Positions 1 to 12,428 of a stretch of DNA of 64,000 bases are shown here, in pieces (within the stretch, counting starts at the first letter, position 1; each line of letters begins with the position of its first letter). Origin of the DNA: Lactarius indigo. Taxonomy: Eukaryota; Basidiomycota; Agaricomycetes; Russulales; Russulaceae. The stretch covers positions 265,337 to 329,336 of the forward strand of contig JAFKAC010000068.1 of assembly GCA_025766275.1 (NCBI GenBank), written 5' to 3'. Below the pieces are notes generated by a model. The model did no database searches. It was not told the origin of the DNA and saw only the letters and a list, made by a program, of their open reading frames with translations. A program made the translations under genes and the position numbers.

Positions 1-547
1 GAGGGCCAGCTGATTAATATCATTGCGTAGCGAACATACGATCTTAGAAATTTCCACAGAAGTTCGGACAACTTCGCTAGCTCGTTCTCTTGTTCTGCCC
101 TTGCTTTGGCTGCCTTGGATATGCGGAGCTAGGTCGGAGTCGGCAACCGGGTTGGTGCCTTTTGCGTAACTCAGGTCCCATCCTGGCACGGCGGAGCCAC
201 TCGCTCGCCCAAATCGTTACTCCGCCTCGCATCTGCGCATCTGCCTGTTTGTTACCCTCGATACGATGGCTCAATCCCCCAAACTACCAACGAAGATCTT
301 GCAATACTGGCCAGAAGTGAATGCCACGTGAAAACTTAATGACAACCCCCGCTGCTTTTGCGACCAAAGTACTCTGGGACCGTTCGTATACGGTCTTCCC
401 ACTGATGCGATCCCGTATCCAGACGGAGAGAGCGTCGTCCCGAATCACGGACACATAGTCGGATGTTTCATGCCGTGACCTTTTGAGGGCCTAAAAAGTG
501 CGCCCAACCCCACAACATGAGGGGTTCCCACATCCAGATTTTCAACC
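1..547. other. Upstream flank of the GMC gene
   Basis: No gene can be supported here. Overlapping open frames exist on both strands between about 77 and 320, but they show no recognisable domain, signal peptide or splice structure. The last 200 bases probably hold the promoter and leader of the GMC oxidoreductase that starts at 548; I see no clear TATA box. Confidence 0.4.
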
Positions 548-2825
548 ATGCGAGTGACCTTCTTCTGCACCTTTGGGGCGATTTTTTCTTTGGTGGCTCG
601 CGCTGCCTTGTATGACAATCCTGGGTCATTACCAAAAAGACAGTATGACTACATCATCGTTGGAGGTGAGCCAAACCTTTCGCAATCGGCTCACAATATA
701 ACTTCGCTGACTTATTTTTATAGCCGGTGCGGCTGGAAGTGTGCTCGCCAATAGACTATCTGCATCACCGCACAATATGGTGCTCGTGATTGAGGCTGGC
801 CCTAGGTAGGGACTTTCACCAACTGGCCAGTGTTTATTGACCAAGCAGCGAATATATGCTAGTGATACTGTTAATCCCACTATCCCGATACCCTTTCTGT
901 GCCCGTTGCTTGCGAATACAGTCGTCGATTGGAACTACACGACCATCCCACAGGCAGGACTCAACAATCGAACCATAGCTTATCCGCGAGGGAAGACCCT
1001 TGGTGGCTCAACATCAATCAGTGAGTTTGGACCCCGCGTTTCTGACTACGGCTTCTGAAACTCTGGAGATTACATGGTCTGGAGCCGAGGGCCAAGCGAT
1101 GACTACGACCGCTGGGCACGTGTGACTGGGGACTCAGGGTGGTCATGGAAATCTATGCAGCCTGTCATCAAATCGGTTCGCTGTCGACAGGGATCTGCAT
1201 TCGCGTCGTCTAATACGTGTCTAGATTGAAGAGCTCGTTCCTCCTGCAGACGGTCATGACACGACTGGCCAAATCGACCCGCATGTGCATGGCACCTCTG
1301 GACCTGTACAGATCAGCGTCCAGGGCTCTCGAGCTGACCTCGACTCGCGGGTGCTCAAAGCCGCCGCTCGGTTGAGTCACGACTTTCCTTTCAACATGGA
1401 CGTAAATTCGGGCAATCCTCTGGGCATCGGTAGGCTACCTTCGTCATCGCTTTGGCACGAGCGTGATTGTTTTGCCAGGTTGGAACCAATTCTCTATTGG
1501 AGAAGGCAGGCGGACGAGTGCTGCGACGGCATACCTGAGACCCGTTTTGTCTAGGTCCAATTTGGACGTCCTCATCAATACCCAGGTAACGAAAGTGCTC
1601 CAGACAGGTACAAGGAAAGGCGTCCCGGTTTTCCAAGGTGTCCAATTTGCACAATCGGTCGCTGGTGAGCGTCTCTAATGCGGGTCGTCGTTCTTCCCGT
1701 CACTTACCGTCGAATAAGGTCCAGTGTACACCCTCAACGCAGCTAATGAAGTTATCTTGTCAGCTGGCTCTGTGAACACACCGCAGCTGCTTATGCTCTC
1801 TGGTATTGGGGACAAAGCCCAACTGAGCAAGTTTCATATTAATACTATTGTAAATTCTCCCATGGTCGGGAAGAATCTGCAGGACCACGTCGTGCTCCCC
1901 AACGTTTGGTCTGTGAACGCGACCTTCACCTATGACGACCTTCGGAACGCTTCTATTGTGCAAGCGTATCTCGCTCAGTGGACAGCCAACAAAACTGGGC
2001 CGTTCGCAACAGCGCCAAACGAGGAAATCGGCTGGTTTAGATTATCCCCAAATGATACCATATTTCGTACCGTGGTTGATCCATCTTCGGGCCCGCGTTC
2101 CCCACACTATGAGTTTATCTTCGCTGTGCGTCACTATAATACCCTCTTGCAAGTGGGCTCAAGTATTTTCTGGCCACTGTAGGAATCTTTTGCTTCTTTC
2201 GTTGAGAAGAGCCCGCAGATTGGACGTTACATGATGATAGCCTCGAACCTCATTACTCCCACTTCGCGTGCATTTCCTAAAGTTTTTCCATATGATACAG
2301 GTTCTAACACTCGCTCTATCGCAGGTGGCACCGTCACACTTCGCTCGGGAAGCCCCTGGCAGGCGCCGTTGATCGACCCGGCGCTACTCAACACAAAGTT
2401 CGACATCGTCGCAATCCGCGAGGCGATCAAAGCCGCCCTGCGCTTCGCCGCCTCACCTGGATGGGATGGCTACGTCATAGGCCCGTTCGATGATCTCGCC
2501 ACCGCCACGACCGATGCTAAGCTCGAGGCGTATGCGCGGCGGAATGCCGCGACCGTCTTCCACCCCGTGGGGACGGCGGCGATGGGTCCAGGGAATTCTT
2601 CAACTAGCGTCGTCGATCCGCACCTCGTGGTCAAGGGAGCCATCGGCTTACGCGTTGTCGATGCGAGCGTATTCGTGCGTATTCCTCCCTGGGATGTATC
2701 TTGGTCGCGCATACTAATTGCCATGTTGAATGTTGCGTTAGCCGTTCATTCCTGCATCGCATCCGCAGGCCGCAATCTATGCCTTTGCTGAGCGCGCGGC
2801 GTGTCTTATACTCTCGGCAAGCTAG
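548..2825 (+). CDS. Secreted GMC-family FAD oxidoreductase (aryl-alcohol oxidase-like)
   Basis: Flavoenzyme of the glucose-methanol-choline family, predicted to be secreted and to oxidise alcohols or sugars while making H2O2. Ten exons join in phase: 548-665, 724-805, 863-1020, 1069-1175, 1225-1429, 1479-1664, 1719-2125, 2183-2267, 2325-2674 and 2742-2825, giving 593 residues. The start codon opens a hydrophobic signal peptide (MRVTFFCTFGAIFSLVARA). The Rossmann FAD motif DYIIVGAGAAGSVLANRLS is split by intron 1. The GMC signature YPRGKTLGGSTSIN follows near residue 100. Near the C-terminus are HPVGTAAMG and, across the last intron, VDASVFPFIPASHPQ, which carry the two active-site histidines of the family. 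No frame break or premature stop is seen, so the gene looks functional. The exact substrate cannot be read from the sequence; aryl-alcohol oxidase is the closest guess from the 'ASHPQA' ending. Confidence 0.93.
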
Positions 2826-5800
2826 CTGAGCCAGTCTACATGATTTGTCCTCACTAACACAAGGTGGAAACCTCCGTAAGTTGCATTCCAGAAATGCACT
2901 GTGAAAACGCCAAGTACTATTATTAGTCTACTGTTGCAACACTTTTATAGATGCACGTCTAGCTCTATATCAACACATTCAATTTTAATGATTATTCTGC
3001 CAATGGGGAGCCTATCCTCTCCGCTACAAGATGGTGCCATGGATCATACAAAAATGTGTAAAACCCACTAGAGAGGGAACCTTGCTTGACAAGGTCCCAT
3101 GGTAGGTCGAAATTCTGACCGGATTGACAACGACTCCAAACAATCCTAATTTGAACAAATTACTGTACTTGACGTCATACATTTTCACGCTTTGAACAAA
3201 TACATTCTGTTTGCGGTCTTTATCCAGAGAAGGGAAGCATACGATGCTGTGGGCAAAAAAAAATCGAATTCGTACGATAGCAAATCAAGAGTGTCATTCA
3301 TGCAGTTTCGGGCACTCATCGTAAGAAGTCTTAGCGTAAAATACGAAACGTATTTGTCTGTTTCACAAAACCAAACACCGAACCCCAAGCAAGGTCCCTG
3401 TCGACGAAGTCGACACCTAGTAAACATGAGACACTCATTTTGTTGCTCATTTTTGAACACTTTTCGAGCCACAGAGTGAGTACTGAAGGTATAATACACA
3501 GATAAAGTACTAAAGTATGTTCTATTGGATACATCAATTCCCGATCTTGACATTTGAGGTGTCAATATTGCGCGTAGTGTTAGATGAGGCCAATCAGTTG
3601 GTGTTGCGTCTCTCGGGTTGGTCTTATTTGGCTGTTGCACCAGTGGACTAGCAACAGCAAGGGCCAATGGTAACGTAGAGAGCGCACCCACTCAATGCTT
3701 GGATATTTTTTATTCGAATACAAAGTATGACATATTGTGTGGTGCTCTTATTTCTGACACTCAAGAAGATAAATATAAAGGGATATACGACACGGCCAGC
3801 GTCATGAGTCGGGATCAAAGGGAGGAATGACGTAAGCATCGAATCTGTTATTATAATTCTCATCTGCGACGCAGGTGTGAACCATCAGGCGATACCATCG
3901 ATAGTTCGACAACTCGATGGCAATCGAGCGCCAAGGCTCGACATTTCGGTTGACTCAGTTTCTTTCCCGATCGTCGATTTATCGGCGAGGGTGAAATCCC
4001 AGTCTTCTGTGCTATCAGTACCAAAGCCACCACTGGCACGGACGCGACTCTGGGGGAGGACAGTGCTGCTGGCCATCGTCGCCCCTCTGCTATGCGTTTT
4101 AAACCGCAACTCGCCATGGGTTTCCGGTCCTTGGGAATATTTGTCGCTACGGACAGGGTCAGCGGCGTGATCACTTTAAAAAGGTGACACAGTTCAGATT
4201 TCACGTACACCTCCATGTTGTAATTTGCAAGGGACCGGTACATCCGAGTCGCGCAGATTTCCCTGTCGCCGGAAGGTTGGTACATCCACCACACAGATTG
4301 CTTTACGTTTTGGGGCAGCACTCACATGGTGAAAACTGATCAAACGGCGATCAATGATCGATCAGCATGTGGCTCCCGAATGCTGGGAACAGACAAAAAC
4401 TTACGCGCAAGATTTTGGAACATCTGAAAAGGGCGCCGTGAGCGCTCTCTGACGTGATGTATATTCAGTCTACGCACCAAATTCCATGGATCTGAACATA
4501 CGGGGTTGAACGTCCAGTTACGGCCAAGTTTGCAACCAAATTCTCTCACCATTTAGATTCAGATTGATAAAAATCTGGTCGGGGATAGGTGAGACGAGGG
4601 TCTAGCTTCCTGTGAAAAAAGATTTACCGCAGAGGGAAGTTCCCCTATGGTCGCTGCAACAAGCCATATCAAACCCTAGTTCTACGTTTTAACATAGGAT
4701 AGCAGACAGGACACGCGCTCAACTTACCTGCACGTACAAATGTCTAAACATGCCGTATTTTGTTTGATGGGAGCGCAACAGGCCGGCCAGCATTATGATC
4801 AGCTGTACGAAATCAGTCGCCACGGTCACAGTGATGTTGTCTCGGCTTTGAAACGTATTTTCGAGAAGGCATGCACGCGCACTCGGTGACCACGTGGAGC
4901 GGACCTTCGTTTAAAAAAATTGGCAAACTTTAGTCACTCGGTAATAAATACTCCATCAGATGCTCACCTTTACGATACCTATTGATTCATCAACCACATC
5001 CATGAGAAAGAACGAGTAATTCGGCAACAATCACGGACCGTATAGCAGGAATCCGACATTGGTAAGCCACATCCCAATTGTCAGCGCCATTACCAAGTAG
5101 TTGCGTCTCCATATGGCGACCCTGATGACCACTTGCGGTTACTGCAGTCCGGAGGGCGACGGCAAGGTAGAAGAAGCTCACACTCTTAGGGAAATGAGTG
5201 CTGATGCACAGGCAAAAGACGTGTAGGCTGTGATCTGAGGATACCCTGAGCTTCCATGAGTGTGAGATGCTCTTGAGAACGTACGAGAGTCCAGAGAATC
5301 CATTGCTAGCTTAGATTAGAAGGGATAGTGAACACCGTTCGGGTATGCATCTTACCTGGCAATCTATCTGGTGCGTGACGTTGAAACCTACGATGTTGCC
5401 GATTGTAGTACCCAATGCTCCAAGGCGACTGACCGAGTACAGCTAGACAACCGTGGTATTACAGCGACGTCCTAGTGACGCATGGAAGCCTTGGGCGTAC
5501 CACCAATGTCCATCGAAAATTTCTCTTGCCAGTTATGTATTCCCACTCGAAGTCCATCGTCGTGAAGAAGTCCCAGCTAAACGAATTTCGATTCTCAGCT
5601 AGTGAGGGGGGATAACGGTTGTTACGCACAGGAAAATGCCATCCAGGCAATGCATAAAATTCACGAAAACGGCTTTGTTTCCCCCCAAGGATCAGAGAGC
5701 ACACAACCGCATTTACTAACGAGACTTACCGAAATCGGCTTTGATTACGGCAGGATCATGGAAGTTGACCATGTTGAATCCGAGTACCACCGTCGTGGAA

Positions 5801-8800
5801 AGACAAGCTATCTGGCAGACGCAAAAGAATTGAGGGAGCGTCTATGCGTTCGGGCATCTATCCACGGCTTTTGAGGTGTTCGGGGAGAGGGAGCAGTTCA
5901 AGTATGGCTCGGGAAAAAAAATCCGAAACCACGGAGGAAGTAGCTGACTTAGGCACGAATAGCGACCGTAACTCAAAACCCAAAGCGGGGCTACAGTACC
6001 GTTTCATAACACAGATAACGTACGGGCATCACCCGCGCCTTGAGCACATGGGACGATGTTTGCGGAAACATTTATTCGCCAGCCACTTTTGTGTCCATCT
6101 ATTGACGAATTTTCGGACCAACTTCAATCGGACAAGTAAATTTGGAGTGTGTCCGCGTCCACGAGTCAATTGTAAGTTCTGAGGTTTTGCATACGGCCCC
6201 CACCATTTACCAATATAGGTAAGTGCGAACCGCCAAAGTCACTCGTCACCGCGGATTTATTGTCCAATGGGCGATTTTGACGGGCGCAGGTTCACGAGCT
6301 GGTGCGACAGCTCTGGAGAGTGACATCGTCAAGGCCAGTTTGTTTTGTCGGCTGTGGAGGTGGAGTGAGTAGGCAGATGATATGTTTCACTAGTTTTTAA
6401 ATCACTGCCCACCAAAGTCTGATCAACTGTACCAGCAGGAAAAGGCCTCGGGAAAAGCGTCCACCACAGCGGACTTGCAGCGGACTACAATTAATAAAGC
6501 GGAGATTAAGAGAGGACGAAGTCCTGATCACCTTCCAGTCATTGGAAGGTTCTGTGGGGGCAACTTCTTTTCTCCTTGGGCTGTGGTACCGTCAGAGGGC
6601 CGGCAGTTTACTAAAGGGGATCTCGGCGAAGAGTGGCGTTCCTTGGCGTGCTCGTCGCACACAATTGTACAGTACACTAACGGTGGCGTTGGTCGAACCC
6701 ACGGACATAAAAAAAAAACGAAGTCGTGGACTATTACGAATAAACGAAGAACGCCGCGAGCCACAGTACCGGGACGGAAGGCCGGAGACCGCTCCAGACT
6801 ACGCAATCATCTTCAACTCGATCATGGTGCGTTCAATTGCATATCCTTTCAAGTCCCTGACCTGCAATCACCCGCCTTTATCTACACTGCCTCTTGTAAT
6901 GCCGTCGTGGCCATGATATTCTGTGTTTGTCGTCCTGCCACTGTAAGTACTGGTTCAACGTTCGATGGTGGCCGCCGCGTCTTGGTCATAGTTACTTACA
7001 AACGACCTTAAGAACGAGAAGAGTATAGTACGTATTGTATTGCGCTTCGCTTCTCGCCTCGTACCGGATCATGATGTGTCTGGCCCACGGGATTAAAGTC
7101 GGTCGTGGTTGTTTTTGCCACCTCACGTCGTCCACTTTTATCGAGAAAATGGGACGTTTGGTTGATGCTTCCAATCCGTCTTCCCCATTGTCTTACACTT
7201 CTCGCTCCTAGCATCACCCGGTCACCGGTCACTACATTTATTTTTATACTCTGTTGCTATTGCTCGCTCCCCGATATCGCCGACAAGGGTACCGCGCGTG
7301 TGTGCTTTTCAAGACTAACCTCGTTCAATTCTTAGCTTTCTGTTGTCTTCTCCCTCTCCGTGCTATTTCGCCTATGGGTCTAACTCACCTGATCGGAATA
7401 ACGTCAATGCCCTAGGTATCGTCGTTTCTACAGTATAAGTACTCCATCGGGGTGGTCTCTTTTGCGACCCGTGTTTGTCTGCTTCGAGTGGAGTGGCACT
7501 TTATTGTTGTTTCAGGAGGCCAGGAGCTCCATAGGCTGCGCGCGAGAGCTGAGTCATATTGTACGCTTTTCTTCGTTAATGGAAATGCGGTTCCCTTACC
7601 TGAAACACCTTAGGTCCGGATATGACGTCGGTTCAGTCAGCGTATCAGTACTGAGCAGTGATACTAATCTCCGGTCCCTTCGCGCAACAACTTCAAAGTT
7701 CTGGCTGTCCCGGGGCCTTTTGTTAAAACATGCATCGGGAGGTAGACGCTAGTACCAAAGCCAGGCTGGTCGTAGCCAATGGCTTTGTGTTCAAGTACAG
7801 TATCCGGCTTCGAGCCACACCATGAGGTTTTTTTTTTTTTGACATTGCAGATATAATTGAGGTGGCACGGACTAACCAAGCCGTCCCGATGTTGATGGAA
7901 TGAAGATCTTGGGTAAGAGCTACCTCGCTTACTCGCACGCTTTGCGAATGGCGAAGATCCTTGATTAGTTGTGCTGTAGCTGAGGCATCATGTCCGGCAA
8001 TTCACAATTGGCGACACTGTAGATTGCTGTCGGCTAGGACGTGCTCTAGACTTGTTGCCAGTTGTTCTAACGAGGAGGAGGGGTCACAGACGACTAGAGG
8101 GTCCTCTATTCTCCGAGGGTCATAGACCAGCACCGGTCTAGACACTTTCGCGGGAGGACGGGAGGAAGGCGAAGGTCTAAGCCTCTGTTTTTTTGTTTTT
8201 TGATTCCAGCTTTGTGCAATCTTGGGGCTCAACCCAATGTAAGTCATTTCTCCTTTCCAGAACTAGGTGTTACTACGCGTATTTCCCTTCGCACTTATGT
8301 GCTATCCCGAATATTTGGGGTGTGTTGTCTCCCAACACGATTGGAGACAGGCAGCGCGATCACCGCGCAGCGGTCAGGGTCGGTTTTCGTGTCACCGCGG
8401 GCCATGGACATCGTCTCCTTGCTTATTACACTTCGTCTCTTCATGCGCTCGTTGCGCAGCCCGGTTGGTCGTGGGGAAGTGCCAGCGCGCTTGTCTTGGA
8501 CCCGGATACTTGGAGGCGCGCGCTTGTCACTTTCCATGGGCGTTCTTCGTTGCTTGTTCGTTCAGGGATCTCGACATTGCTGATATTCTGTCCCTCTTCT
8601 TTTCCACGCTCATGAAATGTGAGTGGACTTAGCGATTTGTCTAATGTCGAGGAGTTTCTGGGGCGCTGCAGGGTACATCCCAGGGGACCCTGAGAGGCGT
8701 GCAGATCGGCACGCCTGATGCATCATGCTTCATGACGTTCTTATGGCGTCCGAGGCTCACGTCGTGCGGTTGCGGCCGATCTCGTGGCTGTCTAGTACCG

Positions 8801-10036
8801 TGACGTAGCCTGGGTGTCCTTTCATGAGTGCGAAACCCAGCAAGCATTTACTACTACCCTGGTCTATTGCCCCAAGTCTTCACTCCACGGCGATCAACCC
8901 CGCAACGAATTAGAGAGGACAAGGTCCTCGAAGCGAGCGGTAGTTAATCCAACTCAGATCCCGTCCTCATTATCGTTGACATCCCTCACAGAATATAACA
9001 CAGCGGAATGCGGAGAAAGACGAGGACCCAAAGTTAATTCTCACTAGGCAGGGGAGCGGGGAAACAAGGCACGAACGTCGCAACACGGGTGCACTTGGGT
9101 TCACGTCGTACCTATGTATACCAGGCCCTGGCATGGTGGTCCCTCGACTGTCGTTCCTTGTGCGAACAAAATTGCGTGCGTGCGAATTCCGTACCACTGG
9201 TGGACCCTGGTGTAATCTCATCGGCTCCGACCTTGTCTCTTACCCCTGATTTAACATACTCTCATCGATGCAGGTCTTGGCGTTGTGTCGTCAAAGTCAA
9301 TGGCTCGAAGGGGGTGTTACTTCGGACGATGGCAAATTCGCGTCGCGCTGCTCCTTGGTGCAGAGGATTCAATCCAACCTGGTGTTCTAACGTGGGCTCC
9401 CATACGCGCAGTCACAGTCTACGGGGATATTACAATACTTCTCGTCTCTGTCGGTCATACGGTAAGTTAGAAATAAAACAGCGCCCAGGCTCTCCGGTTA
9501 TGCTCCGTGGCTACGCCCACACTTTTCCAGATGAAGGGGGCTAACGTCCGGTGACCGCGTAAACGGCTCCCCTACGTTAAAGGTAAAAATGGCTGTTGGG
9601 GCTAGTGAGGTGTCTCCATCAGGAAGTCCGGTTTTGGGTGGTCTCCCATGCGACCATGTGCACCGATCCACGTGTGCGCGACTTTGTGCGGCTTCTGATA
9701 ATGCACGCTTCGCACGTCGCCCACAACGCCGGTGAAAAAGGATATCGGCGGCCCATGTAGCAATCGTAAAAATCCATGATCCTGTTCGTTCTATACAACG
9801 TGATTTCGTAAAAGTGGGGAATATAATGAGTGTGTGCAAGGATCTAAATCTGAAGGTCGAGTCTTGGTGGTGGGAAGTCGTCGCGGGGCGCTTGAAGTGC
9901 GTGAGAACCTGGATGCGAATAAATCGATGCCGATGGGCACTGCCGGAATCGATGTGATGATTCGGCCGCCGCCGCCATCTCCTCAGCACCGCGGTACGGG
10001 CACCGGGCGGAAGCTGAACGCACACTCACGGGTATA
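2826..10036. other. Gene-poor interval
   Basis: Seven kilobases with only short open frames on both strands and no recognisable domain. The AT-rich part at 2.9-5.4 kb has many in-frame stops. The GC-richer part at 6.5-9.5 kb produces overlapping frames of 120-178 codons (for example 6475-7011 and 8193-8632) that are low-complexity, Cys/Arg/Ser-rich and mutually overlapping, as expected of non-coding DNA. Homopolymer runs sit at about 6709-6717 (A) and 7829-7840 (T). I see no LTR, terminal inverted repeat or tRNA. Confidence 0.5.
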
Positions 10037-11644
10037 TCACGTATCGAGGCGCACGCCAAGGTCACTCGCGGCTCGTGACAAAGGAACCTCTGCTTCAGTC
10101 TCGTTTACCGAGGGAGTGGATGAGAAAGTAGGGGTTTCGGGGAGTGAAATGGGTAGGTGAATCGATTGTGGAGATTGTGGGGGGAGGACGATGGGTTCTG
10201 TGGGGGGAAGGTGAGCAACATCTGAAAGTAGCGGTTGACCATCCTCTACAAATCTCGGAGGGGGTATCCGTCGTATCGTCTGACGCATGGCATTGACAAG
10301 GACTGGCGGTTCCGGCGACGATACTGCGACAGAGAATGGTGGTGGTATGTCTAAGGGTTCTGTATCGCGAGCAGCATCAAGTGCTGCTGCTGGGGGCGCG
10401 CTGTGGAGATGATAAGACGACGACGTGGAGCCATCCATACTAGCGGGTTCAATATATGGTGGCGGAGCAAGTGGGACAGTCCCTGGGAAGTACCGCGGGG
10501 TGAATGGCGCTGGGCCTTGCATTGACGGCGGGTCATCGGACGCGTCAGTATGGAAGGACTGCGCGTCAGACTGCTGCTCTCTGTCTCGCAGATACTGGCG
10601 CGTGGAGCGACGACGACGACGACAGATGCTGATAGCAACACAGGCAGAAATAACTGCAAGCACTCCGACGGAGCCCCCCACCGCACCAGCGAAGGTTTGA
10701 ACCTCATGTTTTTTGTTGGAGCTAGTGAGAAACAACGATGTGAGCCAAGGTAGCAGTAGGAGGTAAGGATCGAGGTCTTTGGAAATGATCGGGGAAGAAA
10801 TCAGGAAACGACGCACATTGCGGTGGATTCGGATATGATTCCTGTAGCGGGAGTAGAAGGTGAGCCGCTGTTTGATCCATCCGATTGAGTGAATATGTAG
10901 TAATCCAACAAAAAAACTGAGTTGGGTCCGAGGTTGACTAAAAGATTGTGGGCAGAATCCGACAGGTTCCGTTGCGATAAAACTGGAACATCTGATTGGA
11001 AGCCCCCAGTACCTGCGGAACCATTATGGAAAAAGGAGCCTGCGGGCTCGCCATCCAGGGTGAAAGTAAGATTCATGAGAGTCGGCGTGCTGTTAGTATT
11101 GGGTGGTACTCCCAAAGGAAGAACGCAAAATAGGTAGATGGCCGAACCTATAAAACCGGTGAGGGAGGGCCGTCGTTTGGGAAAACGAGACTCACCAGTG
11201 AAATTAAACTGGACCGATACGGGAAAGTCGACTGAAGGTGGGGTCGTCGCCGTCGAGCTTATCCGTCACAAACGGAGAAGTCGTTGCGCCGTTGGTTGGA
11301 TCGTAGGCACTGTTATCGCTGTTGCGTCTTCCGATTACTGGATCTCCTTCGCCCCTGCGCAGTCTCATCGCGGGTGCGTCATGGTCTACACCAAGATCAT
11401 CATCCGCATCCCGAGTCGGAATCACGTGAAGTCCATGATGCCAGGTACTATTGTGGGCAATCGTTGGGGAAGGTGGTGTCAGGCAGAAAGTGCAATGGGA
11501 CAAGTTCCCGTTGAAAAACCATGCAGTATCCGGCTGATAGACGATCGACGCGTCAGTGTCGTCGACGGTAGTGTTCACTTTCCCCGCCTGTACAAATGTA
11601 AGGCAACCGAGGAAGGACGAGCGAAAGAGGAAGGAAGAGCGCAT
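10037..11644 (-). CDS. One-pass membrane protein with N-glycosylated ectodomain (fungal TMEM/Mid2-like)
   Basis: Predicted type I plasma-membrane protein. The start at 11644 gives a signal peptide (MRSSFLFRSSFLGCLTFVQA). The ectodomain begins NTTVDDTDASIVYQP, a hallmark of a large family of Agaricomycete one-pass proteins, and contains several N-x-S/T sites. An exon ending in SVQFNFTG joins SAIYLFCVLPLG across the intron 11148-11195. A second clear intron (10722-10816) precedes the membrane segment AGAVGGSVGVLAVISACVAI. The Arg-rich stop-transfer RRRRRSTRQ follows it. The cytosolic tail of about 190 residues is rich in Pro and Ser. The join near 11225-11330 is uncertain: the ectodomain needs either one more intron (a candidate runs from about 11315 down to 11230) or it carries a one-base frame break. 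The job of this family is unknown; sensor-like roles are only inferred from topology. It diverges from vps36 across 784 bp. Confidence 0.75.
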
Positions 11645-12428
11645 ATATCGCAAGTCTACTGACTCGGGCAGTGTTAGGGAAGGGGACTGGTGCCTAGAAA
11701 CACTTCTACTCACCACATCTTTGGAAGCGGTGGGTTATCACAAGGAAGGTGGTGCAACTAAGAGTCGGATCTGCTCGTGGCGCAGTCGTATCACAGAAGG
11801 GGGGAGGGGAAGGAGAGCTGCGCCGAGGACACGTCAGGAGATACTTAAAGCACGCCACTTCACCTGATGCTGTGAAGGAGAGAATAACCACGGCATCTAC
11901 GAAAATAGAACCGGTTAAGATGTACTTGCGTAGAAGCCTTGGTGGGAGTCGCTGTCAGCGATACCGGCAGGTCACAAGGGACTCACTGTCGTTCTCACCA
12001 CCTCAATACCCCAGCGCGGTTCCTAGGCTCGGATACTAGCATTTCCATAAGGGTGCCCAGAAATCCAGCTCCGCCGATGTTGCAAGGATGTGGGAATGAC
12101 TACCGAGGGTGAGGATTGAAGGCAGTTCCAGGCCATTGTACGTGAGAAGATTACTATAATCATTCCATGCTGCGGTTTGCTGCGGTTATTCAGAACTCGA
12201 GGGCCCTCATAGCCTGCAATTTTGATTAGGGAATTCGCTGCATGAGACTCGTCCAGATAGTTTGAAGTGCTGTAGACCGGTGGCTAGGATCGCGGAAGAG
12301 TCCAAGGAAGGTTCCCACCGGTCTCCGGCCTCTCAAGTCGCCGCCACGGGTTCTCATCTACAAGCGCCATTCACCAAAAGCGCCTTATCTATCATAGGTC
12401 TCCTGCTCAGTATCCTCTGAGCTTGTCA
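11645..12428. other. Divergent intergenic region between the membrane-protein gene and vps36
   Basis: Holds the promoters of the two divergently transcribed genes. No further coding signal, repeat or clear TATA box is visible. Open frames on the plus strand (11749-12039 and neighbours) are antisense or leader shadows. Confidence 0.4.

Noticed and set aside
6475..8632. Overlapping plus-strand open frames of 120-178 codons (6475-7011, 6542-6916, 8193-8632)
   Set aside because: Low-complexity Arg/Cys/Ser-rich translations, two or three frames open at once, no domain and no splice structure.
9498..10025. Minus-strand open frame of 175 codons just downstream of the membrane-protein gene
   Set aside because: His/Arg/Ser-rich, not in phase with the gene through any visible intron; probably 3' flank.
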